DNA of 64,000 nt from Zingiber officinale (lineage: Eukaryota > Streptophyta > Magnoliopsida > Zingiberales > Zingiberaceae). Every line of letters begins with the position of its first letter. Positions within the stretch are counted from its first letter, which is position 1. Location: assembly GCF_018446385.1 (NCBI RefSeq), contig NC_055998.1:22933173-22997172 (forward strand), read 5' to 3'. Below the pieces are notes generated by a model that saw nothing but the letters and a program-made list of their open reading frames with translations, did not search any database and was not told the origin of the DNA. A program made the position numbers and the translations under genes. Positions 34,461 to 44,080 of this stretch are shown piece by piece.

Positions 34461-34854
34461 GTTGGTGCGGTTAGCACTAACGGTCTAAACCAGATTTTGA
34501 TGAATGACAAAATAGGTTAAGTTAGTTTTGTTGTTGATCTAACACTCTGATCGAATGTGCAAGAGAAGTCCAGACAGGTCGACGGGTTGACTGGATGTTT
34601 GGTACAAAGCCCAGCTAAGTCAACGGGCTAACCAGATAGCTAGCACGAAGTCCAAATGGGTCGACGGGCTGACCGGACATTTGGCACGAAGTCCAGCTAG
34701 GCCGACGGGTTGATCAGATAGTTGGAACGAAGTCCAGACGGGTTGAAGGGCTGACCGGACGTCTGGCAGGTAAGTTGAGGTAAGTCGCTGGAGGAAAGTG
34801 ACTGTGATGACACGTTCCCGGGAAGGGAACTTAGGCGCCGATCCGACTTAGAAC
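34461..34854 (+). repeat. Sirevirus-family LTR, 5' segment
   Basis: TGTTGGTGCGGTTAGCAC onward matches 21461-21900. It contains the CCGGTCAG-type repeat array (34560-34775). At 34854 it is interrupted by the Gag-only element and resumes at 42224. It is preceded by GGGTTTTCTAAT, the reverse complement of the 12 bp following the LTR at 44080. Confidence 0.85.
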
Positions 34855-35334
34855 TGTTAGGACCAAAAGTAGCTAGAGGGGGGGTGAATAGCTCGTCGCG
34901 TTCGCTCGGTGCTTGGTGTTGCTCGGCGTTGCTTGTTTCTTCAAGAATATGCAGCGGAAAATACAGAAACAAATACAACCACGCTAACACTAGGATTTTA
35001 CTTGGTATCCACCTCCAAAGGAGGTGACTAATCCAAGGATCCACACCACGCACGCACTCTCCACTATGAAACACTCCTTTTCGGTAACTACCGAGGGAGA
35101 AGAAGCCCTACAAGACTCTCGGTACAAGAAGAAGGAAAGGGAAACCAAATACAAGCACAAAGCTTACAATGAATGCAGAAAACCCTAACCCTAGCTTCTC
35201 TTATTGCCTTTGATCCGCCTCTTGACTCGGAGAGCTTCCAAGAACCTTCAAGAACTGGCGATCACGAGCTTTGAGAGTGCTGTGGAGGAGGCGAAGATCG
35301 AGATAAAAGCGAAGAGAATTGCACGCCAACGGCT

Positions 35335-35600
35335 TTATCCAGCGCCAGCGGTCGGATCCCGATCGATTCGAATATTCCCAATCGATCGGAGGCTTTGGAT
35401 CGATCCACGGATCGATCCGAGCATTCTCGATTGGAACCTCCGGATCGATCCACGGATCGATCCGGTGCTTATCGCGCGAACAGCGTCCCAATCGATCCAT
35501 CGATCGATTTGGACATCTGGATCGATCCACGAATCGATCCGAGGCTCTCTGCTCGAAAGGCTGGATCGATCCACTGATCGATCCAGCACTTGGTTTTTGC
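35335..35600. repeat. GGATCGATCC palindrome array in the LTR
   Basis: At least eight copies of (T/C)GGATCGATCCA are arranged in pairs (ATCGATCCACGGATCGATCC), separated by 15-30 bp of unique sequence. Each pair is itself an inverted repeat. The counterpart in the other LTR is 41160-41430, and a diverged version lies inside the element at 37215-37410. All the short open frames in this region are by-products of the array. Confidence 0.9.
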
Positions 35601-35829
35601 CCCAAAACCAAGTCCCAAGCCTCTCAAACCAACATTCGGTCAACCTTGACCTGTTGATACATCATGCCTAGCATCTGGTCACTCCTTTGACCTGCTAGGA
35701 CTTCCCACCAAGTGTCTGGTCAATTCCTTTGACCCACTTGGACTTTACTCGTCGTGCCAAGTATCCGGTCACTCTCTTGTCCTACTTGGACTTCCACCAG
35801 ATGTCTGATCATCCTTGATCCATCTGGAT

Positions 35830-36160
35830 TTTCCCTTGCCTGGCTTCACTCACCAGGACTTTCACCTGGCTTCACTCACCAGGATTTCCTTCTGCCTAGC
35901 TTCACTCACTAGGACTTTCACCTGGCTTCACTCACCAGGATTTCCAATCTGCCTAGCTTCACTTACTAGGGCTTTCCTTCTGCCTGGCTTCACTCACCAG
36001 GACTTCCTTCTGCCTAGCTTCACTCACTAGGATTTCCTTCTGCCTAGCTTCACTCACTAGGACTTTCACCTGGCTTCACTCACCAGGATTTCCAATCTGC
36101 CTAGCTTCACTCACTAGGGCTTTCCTTCTGCCTGGCTTCACTCACCAGGACTTTCACTTC
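35830..36160. repeat. Hairpin minisatellite (CCTGGCTTCACTCACCAGG)
   Basis: About eleven units of roughly 31 bp alternate between CCTGGCTTCACTCACCAGG and CCTAGCTTCACTCACTAGG, separated by ATTTCCTTCTG or ACTTTCA. In each unit the 5-bp ends are complementary with a 9-base loop, and stem changes are compensated (GG/CC to AG/CT). The counterpart is 41670-41990. Confidence 0.92.
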
Positions 36161-36389
36161 TGCTGCCTAACATACCAGTTAGGACTTCCTAGTCAGGTAT
36201 CCGATCACTCTTGACCTACTTGACTCTCCTTCAATCACACTGATCAATCCCTCATCAGAATCTCCCCACATGAACACCTGCACCTGCATTGTCCATGTGT
36301 CTACATGTATTGTCAAACATCAAAACTATGACCAAGACCCAAGCTTGGTCAACTCAGTCAACCTTAACCTAAAGGATATTGCACCAACA

Positions 36390-36407
36390 ATCTCCCCCTT
36401 TTTGATG
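36390..36407 (-). other. Polypurine tract of the Gag-only element
   Basis: ATCTCCCCCTTTTTGATG on the plus strand gives AAAAAGGGGGAGAT on the minus strand, touching the 3' LTR start TGTTGG. Several more tracts of the same type follow within 570 bp. Confidence 0.9.
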
Positions 36408-38732
36408 TTTGACAATACCTTTAAGTTAGGACCATTTTGAGTTAAGCTAATCCCATAGCCTTAACTCCATTCATGCCAAAAGTATGAATGTTGGTTCCCT
36501 TCATTCTCCCCCTATGAGCTCCCCCATAGGTAATGAAAGCCTAGCTTAAACCACACATTCTCCCCCTATTGGCACACATCAACCCATCTTTGAGCACACA
36601 TCAACCCATGCCTCAATTTTAGGCACACTTCAACAAATGCCCCATTGTTGAAAACTCTCCCCCTGAAGAGTTGCTCATCGTTGTTCACAACTTCACTCGT
36701 TGTGGTCAACACGATAATGAAGGTCCCATACCCTTCATTATCCTTAACCTTACATTCTCCCCCAATGTAGGCAAATGCCCATCCTTGAGCATTATCCACT
36801 AGAACCCACTTGAACTTTGAGGATATCCACTCCCCATTAAAGTTCAAACGCTCAACCTTGAGCATGTTCTTAACAGAAGGTTAACCACCTTCCAAGGTTC
36901 ATGAAAAATAATTTTTCATGTCTTTAAAGAGTCCCTCCCCCTAAAAACATAGTGGTAACTTCTATCATTGCACCAAACAATGACTTGGAATTCCTAAACC
37001 TTTAGGAAACTCAAATTTTAGAAGTTTTGAGGTTTAAATGTTCAATATTTGAAACAACCTCAACCTAAACTTCTACTTAGTCTTCGTTAACCAATCCATC
37101 CTTGTTTTCAACATGAAAATACCCTTTTTATGTATACAAATGTATTTTGAGGGGTTAGGAATGGTTACATTGACTAAAATAGGTTTAGAGTGCTGAAATC
37201 AGACCTTCCCAGCCAAAATCAGCGTCCAGGATCGATTGGAGTTGGGTTCCAATCGATTCAACCTATTTGAATCGATCCACTGATCGATTCAGGATGTGTG
37301 GATCAATCGGCTGATCGATCCAGTGAGCTTCTGCTCGCGAGAATTGCCTTCTGGATCGATCCACGGATCGATTCAGGCACTCCAATCGATCCATGGATCG
37401 ATTGGAGCTCTGATAGTTGCTGAATTTCAAATTCAACCAACTTCAGAAACCCCTAGAAAATTCTACAAAAATCTAAAAATCATGAAATTTCATGTAGACA
37501 TTATTTAGGGCATACTTTATCATGGAAAAATAGTTTTCTATGAAAATACTTCATATTTTCAAATATTGACACAAACTTGAAAACATGCTAAAACTTTAGC
37601 GTTTTCTTCAAGTTTGTGTCTAACTATTCAATGGTGATTACTATCAAAAGATAGCCTTCACCAAGGTTTTCCAAAAGTCTTTTAAAATAATTTTCAAAAC
37701 CAATATCCCATCACATTCCTTGGGCTTAATGCACATGACTTGTATATTAGCTTTCCCAATGATGGGAAAAACACATAACTATGTGTTTTGATGAACCTAA
37801 AACTCAAAAGAATGCACTAAATCAACATCTTGAGTATTGTTCATCTTCCTAATATCTCACTTGTATCTAATGTGCACTAAAAATACATACAAGTCACCTT
37901 ATAGTCTTTGTGAGATGTAAGATTTTGATTTTGCCCTAATCTAGGGATCATGCATATCTATCTAGGCATTCTAGAGTTATTAGACATCCACCTAGGATGT
38001 CACTTGTTAAAAAGTGTTGTTGAATGTCATTTGTCCTTAAGTACAAGGAATTAAACTTAATGCATGATTATGTTATGGCATACATCAAAAAGGAGATAAT
38101 TTTCAAAAGAAAATATCCTATAACTACATGATGTATGAATGTCATGACACGGTATTTTTGGATTTTTCATAATAAAACAATGAATGCAAAAATAGACATG
38201 ATGTCATGGCATATGATGGGCAAACAATCATGGCAAGATTTAGCACAAATAAATTATACCTAGATTATCTATCTAAGTATCCTTAATCACTTAGCTAACT
38301 CAAAATACCACTAGTTTCAACTTAAACCTAGATTGCCCTAAATTGCTTCAAGACAATGCCAAACCTTAAATTGGCATTTCTAATTCCCTTGATAAATTTA
38401 TGCCAATTGAAATTAAGCATATTCCTCAAATGTTGGCATATTTCATTTTTCCACAAGAGCAGCACTTTTAAATTAAGGCCTGGGTTGCCTTACATTTTAA
38501 GAGAATACCAAAATCCCAACTTGGTATTTCTCTATGAATTTCCAATTTGTGCCATTTTAAGATAAAATCAATTATTCCACCAATAGGCACATTTTACTCT
38601 TTCAAGGAGTAAATATTAGTTCCATTTCATTTTCAAAGGTTAACAAAAACCTTGAAAAAGCTCCTTGAGTGTCAATTTCCTCAAAGTTGGGTTAACTACC
38701 CTTCTAATCGGAGTTGACACTCTCTAACCCAT
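36408..38732 (-). other. Non-coding internal region with multiplied polypurine tracts
   Basis: No pol motif is seen. Polypurine-like tracts (CTCCCCCT on the plus strand) recur at about 36504-36516, 36523-36531, 36559-36570, 36655-36666, 36756-36766 and 36942-36954. The 36566-36865 frame between them has no recognisable domain and its sequence is made of the repeats. A GATC-palindrome group lies at 37215-37410. The rest (37420-38730) is AT-rich without structure that I can name. Confidence 0.75.
37215..37410. repeat. Internal GATCGAT palindrome group
   Basis: Pairs such as AATCGATCCACTGATCGATT, TGGATCGATCCACGG and CAATCGATCCATGGATCGAT repeat the LTR array motif within the internal region, with flanks unlike the LTR. 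This suggests independent recruitment or selection for the motif. Confidence 0.8.
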
Positions 38733-40580
38733 CTATGGGGTAGAGAAGATGCTCCTAGGAACCCAACACCTATTGGTGCTCCTTGGATACTCTAGGTACT
38801 CACTAGGGATAACTTCTCTAGATACCTTCCTAGTGACCTTGTTAGGCTTCTTAGAAGCCTTAGCCACAATTTCTAGGTCAACTCTAGGGATATCTTCCCT
38901 CGTAGCCTTGTTAGTGACTTTCTTAGACTTCTTAGAAGTCTTAGTCACTTTGATTGCAAAAATACTCTTAGGGATGACTTCCCTAGTATTCTTGGTTTGA
39001 CCACTAGACCTAGAATTTGTTCCATAACTATATGGAACTCTATGGTAAGAGGGCACATCCTTCTTAGCCTTTGGTTTGTATCCCAAACCTCTATGGCCAT
39101 TGGATGGCTTTTGTACCCCTAAACCTAGGTTATGCTCATTTTGCCCTAATAGGATATTTTCCATCATTTTTAGGGTCTTTTCCATTTTATCAAGTCTTGA
39201 CCTCAAGATTTGATTTTCCATCACTAAGTCCTTAGTTTTTGGTTTTCCATTAAGTCCATGAGCATTTTTGTTTCTAGACTTGTAGCTACAATCCTTAGAG
39301 TTCTTGCATAGACTTTTACCTACATTCCTAGCCTTAGGTGTAGTGGTTTTAGCATGTAGGACCACATGCTTTTCCTTAAAGCCCTCATGCTTTCTATTCT
39401 TATGGTAAATTGCATTAAAATGATAAAAATTTGAATTATCATGCTTTTTACCATAATGTAAAGGGGTAGGCTCAATAAATGTTACCTTCTTCTTGACCTT
39501 GGAGGCTCCCCCTTGACTGGTGCCTCCTTGAGCCTTGACCATCTTCTTCCCCTTGGGGCATTGACTTCGGTAATGCCCTTTCTGTTGACACGAGAAGCAC
39601 ACAATGTGCTCCTTGCCATTCTTTGTCCCGGGGTTGGTCTCCTTGGGCTTCTCCTTGCCCTTTAATGCCACTTGGCCCTTTTTCTTGGCCAATTTAGGAC
39701 ACTTGCTCTTGTAGTGTCCATGTTCCCTACATTCAAAGCATATAATATGATTTTTATTATTAATTGAAATATTTATACCTTTACTTGTAGGGGTGACATC
39801 TTTTCCTTTGGATCTGGAGGTAGAAGCTTCCTTTTGATCGGACCTTGATTCTCCTCCATTTGATTTTTCTTGACTTGTGGAGGTAGAAACTTCTTCCTCC
39901 TTTCCTTCTCTCGACCCGGATGTAGAAGCTTCTTCTTCTTCTTGATCCGGCGTCACCAAGGATTGTTCCCCCTCAATCCTAGAGGTGGAGGCTTCATCAT
40001 CTTGAATATGAAACAAGGAGTATGCTCCCTCCTTGTTCCCTTCGTTGCATTCCCTTGAGGATGAAGCTTCTTGGATTTCCTCTTCTTCGGAGGTTGAGCA
40101 TCTCTCAACCTCGGAGTCCTCCTCTTGGTCTTGCTCCAAAGAGTCACCCTCTCTGGATTCTTCATGATCTTGTTCAGTGGAGGGGATCTCTTCATGAAGC
40201 TTGGCCAATTTGCTCCATAGTTCCTTTGCATCTTCAAATTCTCCAATTTTGCAAAGGATGGTGCTTGGCAATAAATTGACCAAGAGCTTGGTCACTTTGT
40301 CATTGGCCTCGCACCTTTGGACTTGCTCTTGGCTCCACTTGCTCCTCTTGAGAACTTTGCCCTTTGAATTTCTTGGAGCCTCGAAGCCTTCCATTAGAGC
40401 AAACCATTGCTCTATCTCCATCATAAGAAAATTTTTGATTCTTGATTTCCAAGAATCGAAACTCGTGGAAGTGTATGGTGGAGCCACCCTTGTGTCAAAT
40501 CCAAGTCCATCTTGGAATTGCATCTTGAAGTTTAGCTTGATAAAGTCTTGAACTTGAAGAATTTGCTCCAACTTCTTCAC
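38733..40580 (-). CDS. Gag protein with two zinc knuckles (615 aa)
   Basis: A single uninterrupted frame begins MKKLEQILQVQDFIKL at 40580, 60 bp after the primer site. Residues about 35-130 carry a copia capsid pattern (FDSWKSRIKNFLMMEIEQWF, then DAKELWSKLAKLHEE). Residues about 140-260 are acidic Glu/Ser/Asp-rich. Two CCHC knuckles follow: CFECREHGHYKSKC (nt about 39709-39750) and CFSCQQKGHYRSQC (nt about 39560-39602). A basic tail ends in RCWVPRSIFSTP, resembling the gag C-terminus of Sireviruses. An internal Met at MENQILRSRLDKMEKTL precedes a short heptad region. An intact 615-codon frame in a pol-less element suggests that it was recently expressed or selected. It should form particles and package its own RNA. 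Confidence 0.85.
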   Translation of the reverse strand: MKKLEQILQVQDFIKLNFKMQFQDGLGFDTRVAPPYTSTSFDSWKSRIKNFLMMEIEQWFALMEGFEAPRNSKGKVLKRSKWSQEQVQRCEANDKVTKLLVNLLPSTILCKIGEFEDAKELWSKLAKLHEEIPSTEQDHEESREGDSLEQDQEEDSEVERCSTSEEEEIQEASSSRECNEGNKEGAYSLFHIQDDEASTSRIEGEQSLVTPDQEEEEASTSGSREGKEEEVSTSTSQEKSNGGESRSDQKEASTSRSKGKDVTPTSKGINISINNKNHIICFECREHGHYKSKCPKLAKKKGQVALKGKEKPKETNPGTKNGKEHIVCFSCQQKGHYRSQCPKGKKMVKAQGGTSQGGASKVKKKVTFIEPTPLHYGKKHDNSNFYHFNAIYHKNRKHEGFKEKHVVLHAKTTTPKARNVGKSLCKNSKDCSYKSRNKNAHGLNGKPKTKDLVMENQILRSRLDKMEKTLKMMENILLGQNEHNLGLGVQKPSNGHRGLGYKPKAKKDVPSYHRVPYSYGTNSRSSGQTKNTREVIPKSIFAIKVTKTSKKSKKVTNKATREDIPRVDLEIVAKASKKPNKVTRKVSREVIPSEYLEYPRSTNRCWVPRSIFSTP

Positions 40581-40640
40581 CCTCTAGCTTTTCTTGATAT
40601 GCTTGACCCTTCCGGCGATGATTCCGGTGAAGAGCGGCCT

Positions 40641-40653
40641 AGCTCTGATACCA
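40641..40653 (-). other. Primer-binding site of the Gag-only element
   Basis: AGCTCTGATACCA on the plus strand gives TGGTATCAGAGCT on the minus strand, 2 bp inside the 5' LTR boundary at 40656. It is the same initiator-Met site used by the Sirevirus-like elements. Confidence 0.9.
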
Positions 40654-40655
40654 CT

Positions 40656-42223
40656 TGTTAGGACCAAAAGTAGCTAGAGGGGGGTGAATAGCTCGTCGCG
40701 TTCGCTCGGTGCTTGGCGTTGCTCGGCGTTGCTTGTTTCTTCAAGAATATGCAGCAAAAAATACAGAAACAAATACAACCACGCTAACACTAGGATTTTA
40801 CTTGGTATCCACCTCCAAAGGAGGTGACTAATCCAAGGATCCACACCACGCACGCACCCTCCACTATGAAACACTCCTTTTCGGTAACTACCGAGGGCGG
40901 AGAAACCCTACAAGACTCTCGGTACAAGAAGAAGGAAAGGGAAACCAAATACAAGCACAAAGCTTACAATGAATGCAGAAAACCCTAACCCTAGCTTCTC
41001 TTCTTGCCTTTGATCCGCCTCTTGACTCGGAGAGCTTCCAAGAACCTTCAAGAACTGGCGATCACGAGCTTTGAGAGTGCTGTGGAGGCTGGCGAAGATC
41101 GAGATAAAACAAGTGAAGAGATCTGCGCCAGCGACGCTGCGGCTCAAATCGACGCAGCGGTCGGATCCGATCAATTCGAATATTCCCAATTGATCGGGAG
41201 GCTTTGGATCGATCCACGGATCGATCGAGCGCTTATGCTCGAACCACGGATCGATCCACGGATCGATCCGGCCATTCCATGGCGTCCCAATCGATCCACT
41301 GATCGATTTGGACATCTGGATCGATCCACGAATCGATCCAGAGGCTCTCTGTTCGCTAGGAAAGGCCTGGATCGATCCACTGATCGATCCAGCTCCTGGA
41401 TCGATCCACTGATCGATCCAACACTTGGTTTTTGCCCAAAACCAAGTCCCAAGCCTCTCAAACCAACATCCGGTCAACCTTGACATGTTGATACATCATG
41501 CCTAGCATCTGGTCACTCCTTTGACCTGCTAGGACTTCCCACCAAGTGTCTGGTCAATCCCTTTGACCCACTTGGACTTTACTCGTCGTGCCAAGTATCC
41601 GGTCACTCTCTTGTCCTACTTGGACTTCCACCAGATGTCTGATCATCCTTGATCCATCTGGATTTTCCCTTGCCTGGTTTCACTCACCAGGACTTTCACC
41701 TGGCTTCACTCACCAGGATTTCCTTCTGCCTAGCTTCACTCACTAGGACTTTCACCTGGCTTCACTCACCAGGATTTCCAATCTGCCTAGCTTCACTTAC
41801 TAGGGTTTTCCTTCTGCCTGGCTTCACTCACCAGGACTTCCTTCTGCCTAGCTTCACTCACTAGGATTTTCTTCTGCCTAGCTTCACTCACTAGGACTTT
41901 CACCTGGCTTCACTCACCAGGATTTCCAATCTGCCTAGCTTCACTCACTAGGGCTTTCCTTCTGCCTGGCTTCACTCACCAGGACTTTCACTTCTGCTGC
42001 CTAACATACCAGTTAGGACTTCCTAGTCAGGTATCCGGTCACTCTTGACCTACTTGACTCTCCTTCAATCACACTGATCAATCCCTCATCAGAATCTCCC
42101 CACATGAACACCTGCACCTGCATTGTCCATGTGTCTACATGTATTGTCAAACATCGAAAATATGACCAAGACCCAAGCTTGGTCAACTCAGTCAACCTTG
42201 ACCTAAAGGATATTGCACCAACA
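40656..42223 (-). repeat. 5' LTR of the Gag-only element (1568 bp)
   Basis: TGTTAGGACCAAAAGTAG to GATATTGCACCAACA. It carries the GATC-palindrome array (41160-41430) and the hairpin minisatellite (41670-41990). Compared with the 3' LTR, one extra TGGATCGATCCACTGATCGATCCA pair-type unit near 41398 and small indels near 41090-41160 account for the length difference. Confidence 0.92.
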
Positions 42224-42532
42224 AGAACCATTTCGGAACTCTAAGTCGAGATCTTGACTAGATTCCAGTCTCGGAGAGACGGAGTCTAATTACTATTTTG
42301 CTTATCTATAAAACTGTGTTAACAATCTATGTTGCAGGGTACAATTACCTCAGACTAACGTTTTTCTTGCAGGAAGGAGTCTGCTGGAAAACTTGGGTCC
42401 GGGCGCCCGGAGGCAAAATTTCATCCCGACGTCGTTGTGCCACGTGGAGTTCGCTGGTTGGCTCGGCTACGTCACAACCAGGGCACCCCGAAGGGCTGAG
42501 GGCACCCCGAAGGACTGAGGGCGCCCCGAACA
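42224..42532 (+). repeat. Sirevirus-family LTR, 3' segment of the interrupted copy
   Basis: It resumes the LTR at AGAACCATTTCGGAACTC, matching 21890 onward, through GGGCGCCCGG (42400) and the GCACCCCGAAGG repeats. It breaks off at GCGCCCCGAAC near 42532, short of the expected TATA box and U5. The remaining LTR end is missing and a different LTR remnant follows. Confidence 0.78.
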
Positions 42533-42728
42533 TTTTAGGATCGTAAGGAATTTAGATATCTCCATAATAGCATGATATTGCCCACTTTGAGCCTAAACCC
42601 TCATGGCTTTGCTCTTGGGCTCTCCCCAAAAGGCCTCATGTAAATGGAGATATCTTTTCTCTTATAAACCCATGATCTTTCCCATGTGTTTTCAATATAG
42701 GACTATGTTTGCAACCTTGCAACCCCAA
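42533..42728 (-). repeat. Short copia-type LTR remnant (about 196 bp)
   Basis: On the minus strand it starts TGTTGGGGTTGCAAGGTTGC and contains ATGGGTTTATAAGAG, GGGGAGAGCCCAAGAGCAAAG and CATGAGGG. It is followed on its right by a C-run (42732-42747), which on the minus strand is a G-run like a polypurine tract. That makes it a 3' LTR. A second partial copy in the same orientation is 45437-45528. The left end is not a clean TG. Confidence 0.65.
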
Positions 42729-42747
42729 CAATCCCCCCCCCCCCCCT

Positions 42748-42969
42748 CAAACAAAGGACCACAGGCTTCCCACGTCCGATCCTCGACCCACCAGGTCTTC
42801 CTGCCCCTCGGTCCACCCGACCTACTAGGACTTCCTACCTGGTGTCTGGTCCTCTTGATCCAAACATAGGAGCCTCACTTTCTTTGTTCGAGGTCAATAT
42901 TGTACTCACATCGCTCAATTAGACCATAGCTCTTGTGCGCAGTCGGCGGTTAAACCTTTTGGCAGTCCA
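42748..42969. other. Unassigned stretch between LTR remnants
   Basis: It contains TCTTCCTGCCCCTCGGTCC and CTACTAGGACTTCCTACCTGG motifs like those in the LTR arrays of the Gag-only element. No coding signal is seen. Confidence 0.4.
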
Positions 42970-42983
42970 GGCTCTTATACCAA
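42970..42983 (-). other. Primer-site remnant beside the Sirevirus-family LTR
   Basis: GGCTCTTATACCAA on the plus strand gives TTGGTATAAGAGCC on the minus strand, an initiator-Met primer site with one change, directly inside the LTR at 42985. Confidence 0.7.
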
Positions 42984-42984
42984 T

Positions 42985-44080
42985 TGTTGGATCGTGAAGA
43001 ATTGATAGAGGGGGGGTGAATATTGATAAAAATTTTCATAAATAGTAAGCACAGCGGAAAAAGAATAAGCAAGAAAAGAGCAAGGCTAACACAAGTTCTT
43101 TTTACTTGGTTCAGAGCCTTTGGCGACTCCTACTCCAAGGCCTGCACACAAGGGTGCTTTCGATGGGCAATCCACTAGCAATTCGAATAATTTTTTACAA
43201 ATTGAAAGTACAGGAAATGCTAAAAGAAATGAAGTACCGAAAATAATAAAAATAAATGAAAGAACGCGTTGTTGGAGAAGCTTCAACGTCGCAAGAGCAC
43301 AGGAGAACTGTTCTTCAGTTTTTGAGTTGATTCTTTAGCTCCAGCCTTGACCCTCCTTATATAGGAGGTTCGGGGCACCCTCAGCCCTTCGAGGTGCCCT
43401 GAAGTGACATAGTCGAGCCAACCGGCGAACTCCACGTTGCACAACGACGTTGGGATGAAATTTTGCCTACGGGTGCCCGGATCTCCGAGCACCCGGATCA
43501 CTTCCAGGCGCTCGAACCCAAGTTTTCCAGCAGACTCCTTCCTGCAAGAAAAATGTTAGTCCGAGGCAATTGTACCCTGCAACACAGATTGTTAGCACAG
43601 TTTTATATATAAGCAAAATAGTAATTAGACTCCGTCTCTCCGAGACCGGAATCTAGTCAAGTTCTCGACTTAGAGTTCTGAAATGGTTCTAAGTCGGATC
43701 AGCGTCTAAGTTTCCTTCCCGGGAACGCGTCCTCACGGTCTCTCTCCTCCAATGACTTACCTCAACTTACCTGCCAGATGTCCGGTCAGCCCTTCGACCC
43801 GTCTGGACTTCGTACCAGTTATCCGGTCAGCCCGTCGACCTAGCTGGGCTTCATACCAAACGTCCGGTCAGCCCGTCAACCCGTTTGGACTTCGTGCCAG
43901 CTATCCGGTCGGCCCGTTGACCTAGCTGACCTTCGTACCAGACATCCGGTCAGCCCGTCGACCTGTCTGGACTTCTCCTGCACACTCGGTCAGAGTGTTA
44001 GATCAACAACAAAACTAACTTAACCTATTTTGTCATTCATCAAAACCTGGTTTAGACTGTTAGTGCTAACCGCACAAACA
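42985..44080 (-). repeat. Sirevirus-family LTR (5' LTR position, minus strand)
   Basis: TGTTGGATCGTGAAG (42985) to CCGCACAAACA (44080), 1096 bp, is homologous to 19561-20626 in the same orientation. It carries the GC motifs near 43480-43510, the 45-bp array (43770-43980) and the TTATATAGGAGG TATA complement (43357-43368). Only a short internal stretch survives to its left. It forms an inverted pair with 34461-34854/42224-42532. Confidence 0.87.

Larger units (their letters stand above)
34855..36389 (-). repeat. 3' LTR of the Gag-only element (1535 bp)
   Basis: TGTTAGGACCAAAAGTAG to ATTGCACCAACA. It is nearly identical to the 5' LTR (40656-42223, 1568 bp); small indels lie mainly in the GATC-palindrome array. 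It contains that array (35335-35600), CCGGTCAC/TTGGACTT repeats (35650-35815) and a hairpin minisatellite (35830-36160). Confidence 0.92.
34855..42223 (-). mobile_element. Non-autonomous LTR retrotransposon encoding only Gag (TR-GAG type)
   Basis: This complete 7369-bp minus-strand element has LTRs at 34855-36389 and 40656-42223, a primer site at 40641-40653, a polypurine tract at 36390-36407, and target-site duplications AGAAC at 34850-34854 and 42224-42228. The only gene is a long gag with two CCHC knuckles (38733-40580). The 2.34 kb where pol should be (36408-38732) has no protease, integrase, RT or RNase H trace on either strand. The LTR shares the ...TCCGGTCA...TTGGACTT repeat style with the Sirevirus-like LTRs here, so it probably relies on a Sirevirus partner for Pol. 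Confidence 0.88.

Noticed and set aside
35204..35671. Overlapping frames across the LTR with Ile-Asp-Pro/Asp-Arg-Ser repeats
   Set aside because: They are direct translations of the GGATCGATCC array and occur on both strands.
36566..36865. 99-residue minus-strand frame in the Gag-only element
   Set aside because: It lies within the repeated polypurine-tract zone and has no match to any retrotransposon domain.
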